Shown: piece by piece, positions 1 through 7,100 of the stretch
Layout: the number at the start of each line of letters is the position of its first letter
Position numbering within the stretch: position 1 is the stretch's first letter
Origin: Bryobacterales bacterium
GTDB lineage: Bacteria; Acidobacteriota; Terriglobia; Bryobacterales; Bryobacteraceae
Reading direction: 5' to 3'
Assembly (NCBI GenBank): GCA_003132865.1
Contig: PKYZ01000920.1
Coordinates: 1 to 15,997, forward strand
DNA length: 15,997 nt
Program-made: the position numbers and the translations under genes
The notes under the pieces: generated by a model
What the model was told of the DNA's origin: nothing
Seen by the model: only the letters and a program-made list of their open reading frames with translations
Database searches by the model: none

Positions 1-172
1 AAACTAAGTGGCATTGGGCTCCGACCCCGTGCGCTGCGGCGAGAGTCTGCAATCGCCACGCCAACGCCATCTCAGCAGCATCAAGCTGTAACTGAGGAAT
101 ACGCGAAACGCCATCGTGGTCCACAATTCTAACAGAGAACGTGCTCCAGGGAACCGCAAAGCTACCGGTCAT
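1..172 (-). CDS. Partial CDS of unknown function (5' end only), overlapping the kinase stop
   Basis: A frame opens with ATG at 172 and stays open for 57 codons to the window edge, so only the N-terminus is visible. Its start overlaps the TGA of the Ser/Thr kinase gene in an ATGA arrangement, which favours translational coupling and makes it the fifth gene of the regulatory block. The visible residues begin MTGSFAVPWSTF and continue through a DHDGVSRIPQLQLDAAEM stretch to an Ala-rich segment. I recognise no domain, signal peptide or membrane segment. A Shine-Dalgarno-like GGCGGAG lies directly against the ATG, too close for a classical site, so coupling is the better explanation. The third-position GC bias is milder than in the kinase gene. 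The frame could be open by chance, but the overlap and the sequence character make a gene more likely than not. Confidence 0.5.
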   Translation of the reverse strand, partial: MTGSFAVPWSTFSVRIVDHDGVSRIPQLQLDAAEMALAWRLQTLAAAHGVGAQCHLV

Positions 173-2538
173 CTCCGCCGGACCAGGCGCTTGAGCGCCA
201 TCTTGAGCGGCGCATAACGCGCGGCGGCGGCCATCAGCAGCAGGCCGGTGAGCAGCAGGCTGATCGGCCACCATGCGCGGTCTTTGAAGAAATCCTGCTG
301 CAGCCGCACCAGGCCGATGGCCAGGAAAAACATGCCGCTGGCGAAGAAGTTCTTCATCTGCTTCGGAATGCTGCCGAGCACGAAGACGCAAGCCACCACC
401 GGCAGGAGCGCTTCCAGCAGGCGCGCTTCCAGGCGCATCCCCGCGTTCGCCCGAGCGCCCTCCCAGCGGTCCGACGCGGCCAGGCCCAGCAGCAGCAGTG
501 AGGTCATCACGTGGCCGGGAATCACGAAGCGGAACGATTTGGCCACCATGCGCATCTGCGGCGAGGAAACGCGCTCGCACGCGATCTGGAGCGCGAAGTA
601 GATGCCCGCGTTGAGGATGAAGAGATATTCGATCTGGCCGCGGGTCCACGGCGCTACGCTCTTCAGCCAGTTGGCGTAGGGTTCGTGAAAGGTCGCCACG
701 CCGGTCAGCGCGGCCAGCGTGAAGGCCACGGCGATCGGATAGAAATAGCGCGAATCGTTGGCCAGGCGCAGGCGCTCCAAGGCAAGGGCGGCGGCGAAGA
801 ACAGCGCCGCGCAAGGGAGCAGGTAGAAGTACGGCTTGCCGGGGTCCTTGTCGATCCAGTCCAGCATGCCCAATCGCAGCAGGCAGGCCAGGCACCAAAG
901 CGCGGCCATCACGGCGAGCACCAGCGAGAAGACTGAGGCGCGCGTGAAGCGGCGCAACCAATAGTAGGCCGGCAGAGAGAGCAGGATCGACCACCACAAT
1001 TGGGCGTTGGTGGTCATCTTGAAGCTTTCGAATTTCGAGAAGAGCTCCAGATTCTTCCTGCCCTGCGTGAATCCGCGGAACACGCCGTACTCGCCCATGG
1101 CGACCAGCAAGGCGATGGGCAGCAGCAGACAGAAGGCCAGGAGAAAGGCCACGGCGATGCGGCGCTGGTCCAGCTTCCAGCAGCGAATGCCGATCCAGGC
1201 GGTAGGCGCCGTGGCAGCGGCGGCCACCAGCACGGCCGGCGTACCGCTCAGCCCAGCGTATCGGAACAGCACGATCAGCGCCGCGCCGACCACCAGAATC
1301 CAGGCGCCCAGGTACAAGCTGACTTGCGGCAGCGACAGCCGGCGGACTTCCATGATCCAGGCGTCTTCGCGCTCCACCAACCGGTCGTAGCACTTGCGGA
1401 AGGAATCGTATTCCGAATCGGAAAGGATCCGATCCTGCTTCCAACCGTCCAACTCGCGCAGATGTTGCGCGATTTTGCCGGTCATCAGGCGCGCGTAGGC
1501 GGCGGGCGCGGCGAGCACGGCGTCTCCGGCCAGAAAACGCTCCAGGTCGGCCGCCATTTCGTAGGCCGAGTTGTAGCGGCCGGCGGGCGCCTTTTCGAGC
1601 GCCTTCATGCAGACGTTTTGCAGATCGCCGGGGATTTCGGCGTTGATGCGCCGCGGCAGTACGGGATCCTGTTCGCAAATGGACTGCACCTGATCGCGCA
1701 GCGTCTCGGCGCGGAAGGGCAGGGAACCGGTGAGCACTTCATAGCAGATGACGCCCAGCGAGAAGACATCGCTGCGCGCATCGAGGGGCGCATCGGCGCG
1801 GGCTTGTTCCGGGGAGAAGTAATCCGGCGTGCCCATGATTTCGCCGTGCAGGGTGAGGCGCGCTTCGTTGCCGGAGAGGTGCAGGGCCAGGCCGAAATCG
1901 AGCAGCTTCGGCTCCAGGTCGGGACCCACCAGGATATTGCCCGGCTTCAGGTCGCGGTGGATCACCTGGCGCTCGTTCAGAAAACCGACGGCCAGTGCCA
2001 CCTTACGCATCAGCTCCGCCTTCTGCCGTAGCGTGAGCGGCTGCGCGGCGGTGGTGAGCGCGGCGCCTTCCACGTACTCCATGACGAAGTGGGGCGGTTC
2101 GCCATCCGGGCCGAGAGCGTAAATGCGCGCGATATTCGGGTGCGTGACTTGCGCCATGGCGCGGGCTTCGTGCATGAAGCGCGCGCGCAGGACGGGGTGA
2201 TCGGCGTAGCGCGCGTTCAGGGTCTTGATGGCCACTTTGCGGCCAAGCCGCTCGTCCATAGCCAGAAATACGCGGCCCATGCCGCCCGATCCGATCTCGC
2301 CGAGCATCGTGTAGCCGGAGAGTTTGGCGGGATGGCCGGCCGGTGGCGGCGGCTCGGGCAGGCCGACGGCGCGGTCGATTTCGGCGAGGGTCTCAAGCTG
2401 CGGCCGCAGCTCGTCGGCGATCTCCGGATGATCGCGGCAGAAGCCTTCGATGGCCGGGGCCTCCTCGCGCGCCTGGCGGTCGAGAAAGTCGGCTAGCGCT
2501 TGCGCGAGCAGTTCTTCTTTGCTGGGTGCGGATGGCAT
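169..2538 (-). CDS. Membrane-anchored Ser/Thr protein kinase (PknB/Hanks type)
   Basis: The 789-aa protein starts with an acidic helical segment (residues about 8-58, with DHPEIADELRP) of a kind often found before kinases in Acidobacteria and Planctomycetes. A complete kinase domain follows at about 75-340: glycine loop GEIGSGGMG 80-88, VAIK lysine K105, HRDLKPGN with catalytic D196, DFG 214-216, and SPEQ in place of APE at 242-245. All catalytic residues are present, so it should be active. The C-terminal half (about 400-780) is very hydrophobic with about twelve predicted membrane segments, which places the kinase domain in the cytoplasm next to a large membrane part that may sense something. 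Its ATG shares a base with the TAA of the sigma gene upstream (TAATG), and GGGAG lies a few bases before. Phosphorylation of the linked sigma factor is a reasonable guess from context, not shown. Confidence 0.93.
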   Translation of the reverse strand: MPSAPSKEELLAQALADFLDRQAREEAPAIEGFCRDHPEIADELRPQLETLAEIDRAVGLPEPPPPAGHPAKLSGYTMLGEIGSGGMGRVFLAMDERLGRKVAIKTLNARYADHPVLRARFMHEARAMAQVTHPNIARIYALGPDGEPPHFVMEYVEGAALTTAAQPLTLRQKAELMRKVALAVGFLNERQVIHRDLKPGNILVGPDLEPKLLDFGLALHLSGNEARLTLHGEIMGTPDYFSPEQARADAPLDARSDVFSLGVICYEVLTGSLPFRAETLRDQVQSICEQDPVLPRRINAEIPGDLQNVCMKALEKAPAGRYNSAYEMAADLERFLAGDAVLAAPAAYARLMTGKIAQHLRELDGWKQDRILSDSEYDSFRKCYDRLVEREDAWIMEVRRLSLPQVSLYLGAWILVVGAALIVLFRYAGLSGTPAVLVAAAATAPTAWIGIRCWKLDQRRIAVAFLLAFCLLLPIALLVAMGEYGVFRGFTQGRKNLELFSKFESFKMTTNAQLWWSILLSLPAYYWLRRFTRASVFSLVLAVMAALWCLACLLRLGMLDWIDKDPGKPYFYLLPCAALFFAAALALERLRLANDSRYFYPIAVAFTLAALTGVATFHEPYANWLKSVAPWTRGQIEYLFILNAGIYFALQIACERVSSPQMRMVAKSFRFVIPGHVMTSLLLLGLAASDRWEGARANAGMRLEARLLEALLPVVACVFVLGSIPKQMKNFFASGMFFLAIGLVRLQQDFFKDRAWWPISLLLTGLLLMAAAARYAPLKMALKRLVRRR

Positions 2539-3125
2539 TACGGCTCTCCCGCCAGCGCGCGAAAGCGCTTGAGGGCACGGTGCAGCAGCAGCGCCGCGCC
2601 TTGGCGGGTTTTGCCCATGCGCGCGGCAATCTCAGCCGTGGAGAGACCTTCGATCTTGGCCAGAAGGATCGCCTCGCGGTAATCCTCCGGCAGCGCTTCC
2701 AGCCGCTCGAAGAGAGCCTGCACGGCTTCCTTCTCCGACAGCAGCAGCGTGGGAGTTTTGGCATCCACCGGATCGGGGCCGTCCGGATTGCTGGCGGAGC
2801 GGAAGCGTACGACATCGCCGGCGTTGCGTTTCTGGCGGCCCTGGAAACGAGCGGCGTCCAGCACTACGTGACCGGCGATGGAAGCCAGCCAGTTCCAGAA
2901 GCTTCCCGGCGCGGCATATTTGAAGCGCTGGATATCGCGGAAAGCCTGCAGGAAGGTTTCCTGGAGCAGATCGTCCACCTCGACCGCGGCGAGCAACTCC
3001 GGACCGGCTTTGTAACGCAGCAGCGCGGCGAGCCGGCGGCGGTACTTCGCGAAGAGCGCGGCGAACGCGTCGTAGTCTCCGCCTTTCACCTTTTCGACAG
3101 CGCCGAAACTGGTGGTGGGCGTCAT
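2538..3125 (-). CDS. ECF-family RNA polymerase sigma factor
   Basis: The 195-aa protein has the two-domain layout of group 4 (ECF) sigma factors and no extra C-terminal domain. Region 2 spans about 16-92, with VDDLLQETFLQAFR at 50-63 matching region 2.2 and FWNWLASIAGHVVLDAAR as region 2.3/2.4. A variable linker with DGPDPVD follows. Region 4 (about 131-190) has LPEDYREAILLAKIEGLSTAEIAARMGK as the helix-turn-helix, ending QGAALLLHRALKRFR. I chose ATG 3125 because GGAG lies 8 nt upstream; an in-frame GTG at 3134 overlaps that site. No anti-sigma gene with a zinc-binding motif is adjacent. Instead a Ser/Thr kinase follows with a 1-nt overlap and a LytTR regulator precedes. Kinase-linked ECF groups are known in Planctomycetes, and a kinase-activated ECF sigma factor is known in Vibrio. 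Membership in such a group is inference. Confidence 0.92.
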   Translation of the reverse strand: MTPTTSFGAVEKVKGGDYDAFAALFAKYRRRLAALLRYKAGPELLAAVEVDDLLQETFLQAFRDIQRFKYAAPGSFWNWLASIAGHVVLDAARFQGRQKRNAGDVVRFRSASNPDGPDPVDAKTPTLLLSEKEAVQALFERLEALPEDYREAILLAKIEGLSTAEIAARMGKTRQGAALLLHRALKRFRALAGEP

Positions 3126-3133
3126 TTGACTCA

Positions 3134-3151
3134 CTCCAGTATAGACTGGAG
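3134..3151. promoter_or_regulatory. Perfect 7-bp inverted repeat covering the sigma-gene ribosome binding site
   Basis: CTCCAGT (3134-3140), a 4-nt ATAG spacer and ACTGGAG (3145-3151) form a perfect dyad in the 30-nt gap between response regulator and sigma gene. In the minus-strand transcript the GGAG that would serve as Shine-Dalgarno for ATG 3125 comes from the complement of CTCC 3134-3137, so it lies in the downstream arm and would be paired in the hairpin. The element could act as a translational switch, as a DNA operator for the LytTR regulator, or as a weak attenuator. It has no U-tract, so it is not a typical terminator. The dyad is read from the sequence; its role is inference. Confidence 0.5.
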
Positions 3152-3155
3152 AGCT

Positions 3156-3860
3156 TCAAAGGCTCATCACTTCTTTAAACTTCTGCGCTTGCCGCCGCGA
3201 CATCTCCACTTCGAACCCGCCCTTCAGCCGCACCAGGAACCCGCCGTTGGCCCAGGGGTCGATGGTTTCGATGAATCGCAGGTTGAGGATGTGCTTGCGG
3301 CTGGCGCGGAAAAAGATCGCCGGATCGAGCCGCTCTTCCAGATAGTTGAGCGAGCGCAGCACCAGCGGCCGGTTGCCGCCGAAGTAAAGCCGCGCGTAAT
3401 TGCCTTCGCTTTCGAGCAGTACGACATCGCTGAGGGTGACGAACCAGCAGCGCTCGCCATCCTTCACGAAGATGCACGAAGATGCGCTGGCCGTCGTCAT
3501 GGCCGGTTTGGCTTTGCGCAGCGCCGCGCGGGCCAGGGCGGCATCCAAGCGCTCGGGCGATACCGGCTTCAACAGATAGTCGAGCGCGTTTACTTCGAAG
3601 GCCCTGAGCGCGTACTCGTCATAGGCCGTGGTGAAGATGACCAGCGGGACGCGGTCGAGCCGTTCGAGCAACTCGAAGCCGCTGCGGCCGGGCATCTGGA
3701 TATCCAGGAAAAGCAGGTCCGGCTGGAGTTGCTCGATCTGCGCCAGGGCTTCGTCGGCGTCGCGTGCTTCGCCGACGATCTCGACCTCGGGGTGAGGTTC
3801 GAGCAGCCGGCGCAACTCGGCGCGGCCCAGGCGCTCGTCGTCCACGATCAAGGCTTTCAT
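3156..3860 (-). CDS. LytTR-family DNA-binding response regulator
   Basis: The 234-aa protein has an N-terminal receiver domain (1-115): acidic pocket DDE at 7-9, phospho-acceptor D53 in LFLDIQMPG, T77/T78 in FTTAYD, and K98 in LLKP. A short Ala-rich linker leads to a C-terminal LytTR DNA-binding domain (about 132-232) with IFVKDGERCWFV, LLESEGNYARLYF, a FFRASRKHILNL segment and the final QKFKEVM helix. All phosphotransfer residues are present. It should be phosphorylated by the histidine kinase encoded 13 nt upstream and then bind direct-repeat promoter sites. AAGGTG overlaps the kinase stop region and sits 8-9 nt before ATG 3860. The sigma gene starts 30 nt downstream, so the regulator may act on its own operon. 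The exact targets are unknown. Confidence 0.95.
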   Translation of the reverse strand: MKALIVDDERLGRAELRRLLEPHPEVEIVGEARDADEALAQIEQLQPDLLFLDIQMPGRSGFELLERLDRVPLVIFTTAYDEYALRAFEVNALDYLLKPVSPERLDAALARAALRKAKPAMTTASASSCIFVKDGERCWFVTLSDVVLLESEGNYARLYFGGNRPLVLRSLNYLEERLDPAIFFRASRKHILNLRFIETIDPWANGGFLVRLKGGFEVEMSRRQAQKFKEVMSL

Positions 3861-3873
3861 GCGGGCGGCACCT

Positions 3874-4911
3874 TCATGCAGGGCTCAGGGGAATGGAGAT
3901 TTCGGCCACCACGGAATCGCCGTCGTAATTTCGCAAGACCAGCGAGGCGGCGTTGCCGTACAACAGCCGCAGGCGCTCTCGGGCGTTGTCGAGGCCCAGG
4001 CGCGTGGAGCCGGCGTCCTCGCGCAGTTGGCCGCTGTTGCGCACCTGGATCTTCACCGCGCGGCTCTCCACCTGCGAGTCCACGCGGATTTCGCCGCCAC
4101 CCGGCAGGCGTGCGACGCCATGCTTGATGCCATTCTCCACGAGGGTCTGCAGCAGCATGGGCGGAATGCGTGTTTCGAGCGACTCCGGATCCACCTCAAT
4201 GTGGACGCGCAGACGCTCTTCCAGCCGGATGGCTTCCAGTTTCAGGTATGCGGTGACGGCCTCCAGTTCCGTTTCCAGAGGCACCGTCTCGGTGCGGCCG
4301 GATTGCAGCGAGTAGCGCAGGATGTTGGACAACTCGGTCACCATGTCCTGGGCGCGCACCGGGTCTTCCACGATCATGGCGCGCAGGCCGTTCAGACAGT
4401 TGAAGATGAAGTGCGGGTTCACCTGGGAAATCAGGGCGCGGAGCTGGGAGTCTTTGGCAACCACCGCGAGCCGCAGCTTCTCGACCTCCGACTTTTGGAA
4501 GCTCTCGAAATAATGCACGCCGAAGTAGATCACCTCCCAAAGGAAAACCGTGATGCTCCAGATGAACACGACCGGGAGAATCCATGCGTACCCGGATTTA
4601 CGGAGCGCGGCCATGCCGTAGGTGAGGGGCCAGGCGGCGGTCACCAAGGCCGTGATGGCGATGCCGGTGACAAGGGCGGCAGCGGCCACGCGAGGCAGGG
4701 CGCGCAGCGGCGAGAGCTTCAGCCATTGGCGGCGGCGGATGAAGGCGCGCAAGGCATGCGTCGTCAGGATGCCCGCCAGCGCGCCCCAGAGATATAGCAC
4801 CACGGGCTCCCACGTGATCGGCGAGCCTAACGTGGTCAGGACGATATTGCCCGCGGCGTGGGAGTACCAGCCCAGCAGTTGGCAGAGTATGTAGACGTGA
4901 GAGCGCTTCAT
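3874..4911 (-). CDS. LytS/YehU-type sensor histidine kinase
   Basis: From ATG 4911 the product is 345 aa; an in-frame TTG at 4920 would add three residues, and neither start has a strong Shine-Dalgarno. Four membrane segments fill about residues 6-130 with no large periplasmic loop, so sensing is probably within the membrane. A short coiled coil (about 136-160) leads to the His_kinase motif SQVNPHFIFNCLN with phospho-acceptor H167. The ATP-binding domain follows, with N-box VENGIKHG around N260, a degenerate G1 box NSG at 292-294 and GLDNARERL at 306-314. This architecture (PF06580 plus HATPase_c) is the standard partner of LytTR regulators, and that regulator is encoded 13 nt downstream. A double hairpin precedes the gene, so it may be transcribed separately from the hydrolase upstream. 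Confidence 0.93.
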   Translation of the reverse strand: MKRSHVYILCQLLGWYSHAAGNIVLTTLGSPITWEPVVLYLWGALAGILTTHALRAFIRRRQWLKLSPLRALPRVAAAALVTGIAITALVTAAWPLTYGMAALRKSGYAWILPVVFIWSITVFLWEVIYFGVHYFESFQKSEVEKLRLAVVAKDSQLRALISQVNPHFIFNCLNGLRAMIVEDPVRAQDMVTELSNILRYSLQSGRTETVPLETELEAVTAYLKLEAIRLEERLRVHIEVDPESLETRIPPMLLQTLVENGIKHGVARLPGGGEIRVDSQVESRAVKIQVRNSGQLREDAGSTRLGLDNARERLRLLYGNAASLVLRNYDGDSVVAEISIPLSPA

Positions 4912-4921
4912 AAGACTCAAA

Positions 4922-4962
4922 GGGGCGGCCTGAGAGGCCGCCGCAGGCCGAGGGCCTGCCCC
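4922..4962. repeat. Tandem double-hairpin (REP-like) intergenic element
   Basis: Two perfect stem-loops stand side by side. The first has 8-bp arms 4924-4931 and 4935-4942 around GAG. The second has 7-bp arms 4943-4949 and 4953-4959 around GAG. GGGG at the left end and CCCC at the right end could also pair. The element fills most of the gap between the hydrolase stop and the histidine kinase start. GC-rich paired hairpins of this type are scattered between genes in Solibacter-like genomes as I recall them, so this is probably one copy of a dispersed family. It could also stop or attenuate transcription, but there is no T-tract. No full second copy is seen in this window. Confidence 0.6.
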
Positions 4963-4963
4963 A

Positions 4964-5851
4964 CTAAGGCTTCAGGAAATGGTCGAGGGCCTGGAAGAAG
5001 CCGTCGGGATCGTCCAGCATAACAAAGTGGCGAGCTTTGTCCGAGAGGACGAAATCGTAGTTCTTCAGCTTCGCGTACTGCGTGCGGAAGTTCTTCTCGA
5101 CCTGTTCGCGCGTGGCGTATTGCTTATACGCGATCCAGGTGCCGAGCACCAGCGTGGGCGAAGCGATCTTGTCCAGGTCGCCGCGCAGATCGGTGGTCAT
5201 CATGTCATAGATGGTATCGCCCATGGCCACGCGGTCCGACTTGCGGCTCCATCCCATGATCATCTCGAAGTCCGCGGGACTGGTGACCATCGCCTTGACG
5301 GCCATTTCGCCCATCTTCTCGGTTTGCTCGGTCGGCGGACCGCTGTACATCTTGCGCATCTGCTCGGCCTGCGCCTTCACGCTTTCGGCGGTCGCATCGG
5401 GATTCATGATGGCAGCCAGGAAGGGAAGCGAATCCACGATCACCAGCGGTCCAACCAGGTCGGGTTCCCGCTCGGCCAGCCACAGCGCCAGAACGCCGCC
5501 CAGGCTATGGCCGACGATCACCGGCTTATTCATTTTGTTGTCGCGGATATAGGCGGCCAGGTCCTTGCGCACGGTTTCCAGGAACGGCGCTTCGATGCGC
5601 GGCTCTCCTGCGAAACCGGCGAGCGTGAGCACGTGACATTCGTATTGGTCCTTGTAGTGCGCCACCGTGCTATCCCACGTTTCCCCGGAAGATGCGAAGC
5701 CGGGGATGAGAATCATCGGCTTGCCCTTGCCCGTAATCTCCACATGGAAAGACGGCGGCTTGGGCGTTGTGGCAGCCATCGCCTGCGCGCCTATCGGCAC
5801 GCCCATCAGCGCGCCCAGGGCGGCCTGCATTATGAAAGAACGTTTCGTCAT
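4964..5851 (-). CDS. Exported alpha/beta hydrolase
   Basis: The 295-aa protein begins with a signal peptide (KR, then a hydrophobic stretch to AQA|MAA near residue 24-27), so it is probably periplasmic. The alpha/beta-hydrolase fold is clear: oxyanion region LIPGF at 48-52, nucleophile elbow GHSLGG with S116, and catalytic histidine H275 in KARHFVML. The acid usually found after strand 7 is not obvious, because LVLGTW 235-239 is followed by IAYKQYA; D140 in VIVDSLPF after strand 6 could replace it. A helical cap rich in Met and Glu lies between about 150 and 228. The substrate cannot be told; esterase or lipase-like action is likely. A strong AGGAGGG (5858-5864 on the complement) sits 6 nt before ATG 5851. 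The glycosyltransferase upstream ends 67 nt away. Confidence 0.9.
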   Translation of the reverse strand: MTKRSFIMQAALGALMGVPIGAQAMAATTPKPPSFHVEITGKGKPMILIPGFASSGETWDSTVAHYKDQYECHVLTLAGFAGEPRIEAPFLETVRKDLAAYIRDNKMNKPVIVGHSLGGVLALWLAEREPDLVGPLVIVDSLPFLAAIMNPDATAESVKAQAEQMRKMYSGPPTEQTEKMGEMAVKAMVTSPADFEMIMGWSRKSDRVAMGDTIYDMMTTDLRGDLDKIASPTLVLGTWIAYKQYATREQVEKNFRTQYAKLKNYDFVLSDKARHFVMLDDPDGFFQALDHFLKP

Positions 5852-5857
5852 TGTGTA

Positions 5858-5864
5858 CCCTCCT
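5858..5864 (-). promoter_or_regulatory. Strong Shine-Dalgarno of the hydrolase gene
   Basis: The complement reads AGGAGGG, 6 nt before ATG 5851. It is the best ribosome binding site in the window and fixes the hydrolase start. It contrasts with several neighbours that appear to lack any leader. Confidence 0.75.
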
Positions 5865-5918
5865 ATCGACGACTGTACGCTGCGCCTTCCGCGGGGCGGT
5901 GGAGATTGGTGTGAGCGG

Positions 5919-7097
5919 TCAGGCGCGTGGATGAACGGTCTTCAAGCGATACCGGTTGCCGCGCCACTCGATCCGGTTGCCGAATGCCGAGGCGAGCAGC
6001 ACGATCAGCCAGATCCAGGTGGCGAGGGGCACCCAGAGCGTATGCACCCAGGCGTGCCGGTCGAACCAAGGTTTGTACTCGGGGAGCTCCGCCTTGGCGA
6101 GCGTGGCGCGATTGGCGCCTTTCAACATGCCGGGCGAAAGCTGCGCGAGGAGCACCCACTCGGCGCCGCGGTTGCCGTGAATTGAGGCGACGATGGCCGC
6201 CGCCATGCCACCGCAGTAGAAGATGTGCGCCACCAGCGCGGTCCACCAGAGGCGCGGGCGATAGACGCGCGTGATGGTGAGTTGGCGGCGCGCCCAGGAC
6301 AGAAACGCCCGGCCGCTTGTGCGGTCCGTGGAGACGGCCATGGCGCCGGGCGCGAAGACGATCCGCAAGCCGGCGCGGCGCACGGCATCGCTCAGCGCAT
6401 AGTCGTCGCTGACGGTGTCACGCCAGAAGTCGGGAACGCGAATGGCATGAAATGTTTCGCGGCGGATGGCCATCGATCCGCCCCAAGCGAAGGCATTCGA
6501 ACCGGATGAGAAGGTCCCGCCGATCACCGCATCCCACACGCTGCGCATGAGCGACCAGAAATCGGGCGGCTCAGGCGCGTACCAGCGGTATCCGGTGCTG
6601 GCACCCACCCGGGTATCTGTCATTGATGTGGACATCGATCGAGACAGGGGCGACGCGAGCGCGCGCAGCCATGTTCGCGAAACGCGTCCATCGGAATCCG
6701 CGAACGCGTAGAGCAGCGAGTCCTTCCGGGCGAAGCGGACGGCGGTCCGCAGATTCAGCACCTTCTCGCCCGTGCCGGGTTCCTGCGCGTGGGCCAGCAC
6801 GACGCGCGCGCGCGCCGGAAGCACGCCGGCAGGTATATCGGCGGCGCGGTGCGCGACCACGATCAGTTCATAATTGGGGTAATCCTGCGCGGCCAGCGCG
6901 GCCAGATTTTCGCGCAGGCCGGGGTCGCCGCCTTTCACGGGAACGATGACGGTGGCCGGAGGCAGGGCTTTGTCCATGTCCGGGGGCGGCGCTTCCGCAA
7001 GCCGTCCGGCTACGTATGCGGCGCGCTTGCGCTCACCGCGGAGCGAGAGGAAAGCGAGGACCAGCGCGGGGCCGGCGAAGAACCAAAACCACAACAC
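5919..7097 (-). CDS. GT2/GT21-like membrane glycosyltransferase (ceramide-glucosyltransferase type)
   Basis: The 392-aa protein has an N-terminal membrane anchor (1-20) and a GT-A domain. ATVIVPVKGGDPG (48-60) begins the nucleotide-sugar fold. FADSDG with D134 and D136 is the DxD metal-binding site, and SDDYALSD with D231/D232 is the third acidic motif. RRQLTITR near 270-277 stands where GT21 enzymes carry (Q/R)xxRW, but without the Trp. The C-terminus has two or three membrane segments (about 284-305 and 352-372). This resembles ceramide glucosyltransferases and the HpnI family that modifies hopanoid head groups, so lipid glycosylation at the inner membrane is the best guess; the acceptor is unknown. 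It starts with GTG only 3 nt after the zinc-ribbon gene stop, so coupling is likely. Patatin and hydrolase genes in the same run fit an envelope-lipid theme. Confidence 0.85.
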   Translation of the reverse strand: MLWFWFFAGPALVLAFLSLRGERKRAAYVAGRLAEAPPPDMDKALPPATVIVPVKGGDPGLRENLAALAAQDYPNYELIVVAHRAADIPAGVLPARARVVLAHAQEPGTGEKVLNLRTAVRFARKDSLLYAFADSDGRVSRTWLRALASPLSRSMSTSMTDTRVGASTGYRWYAPEPPDFWSLMRSVWDAVIGGTFSSGSNAFAWGGSMAIRRETFHAIRVPDFWRDTVSDDYALSDAVRRAGLRIVFAPGAMAVSTDRTSGRAFLSWARRQLTITRVYRPRLWWTALVAHIFYCGGMAAAIVASIHGNRGAEWVLLAQLSPGMLKGANRATLAKAELPEYKPWFDRHAWVHTLWVPLATWIWLIVLLASAFGNRIEWRGNRYRLKTVHPRA

Positions 7098-7100
7098 ACG

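Noticed and set aside
1000..4127. Long plus-strand open frames (1000-2031 and 2343-4127) opposite the kinase, sigma and regulator genes
   Set aside because: Their products are Gln/Arg/Gly-rich without domains, and they lie antisense to genes with complete catalytic motifs. They are open because of the strong third-position GC bias.
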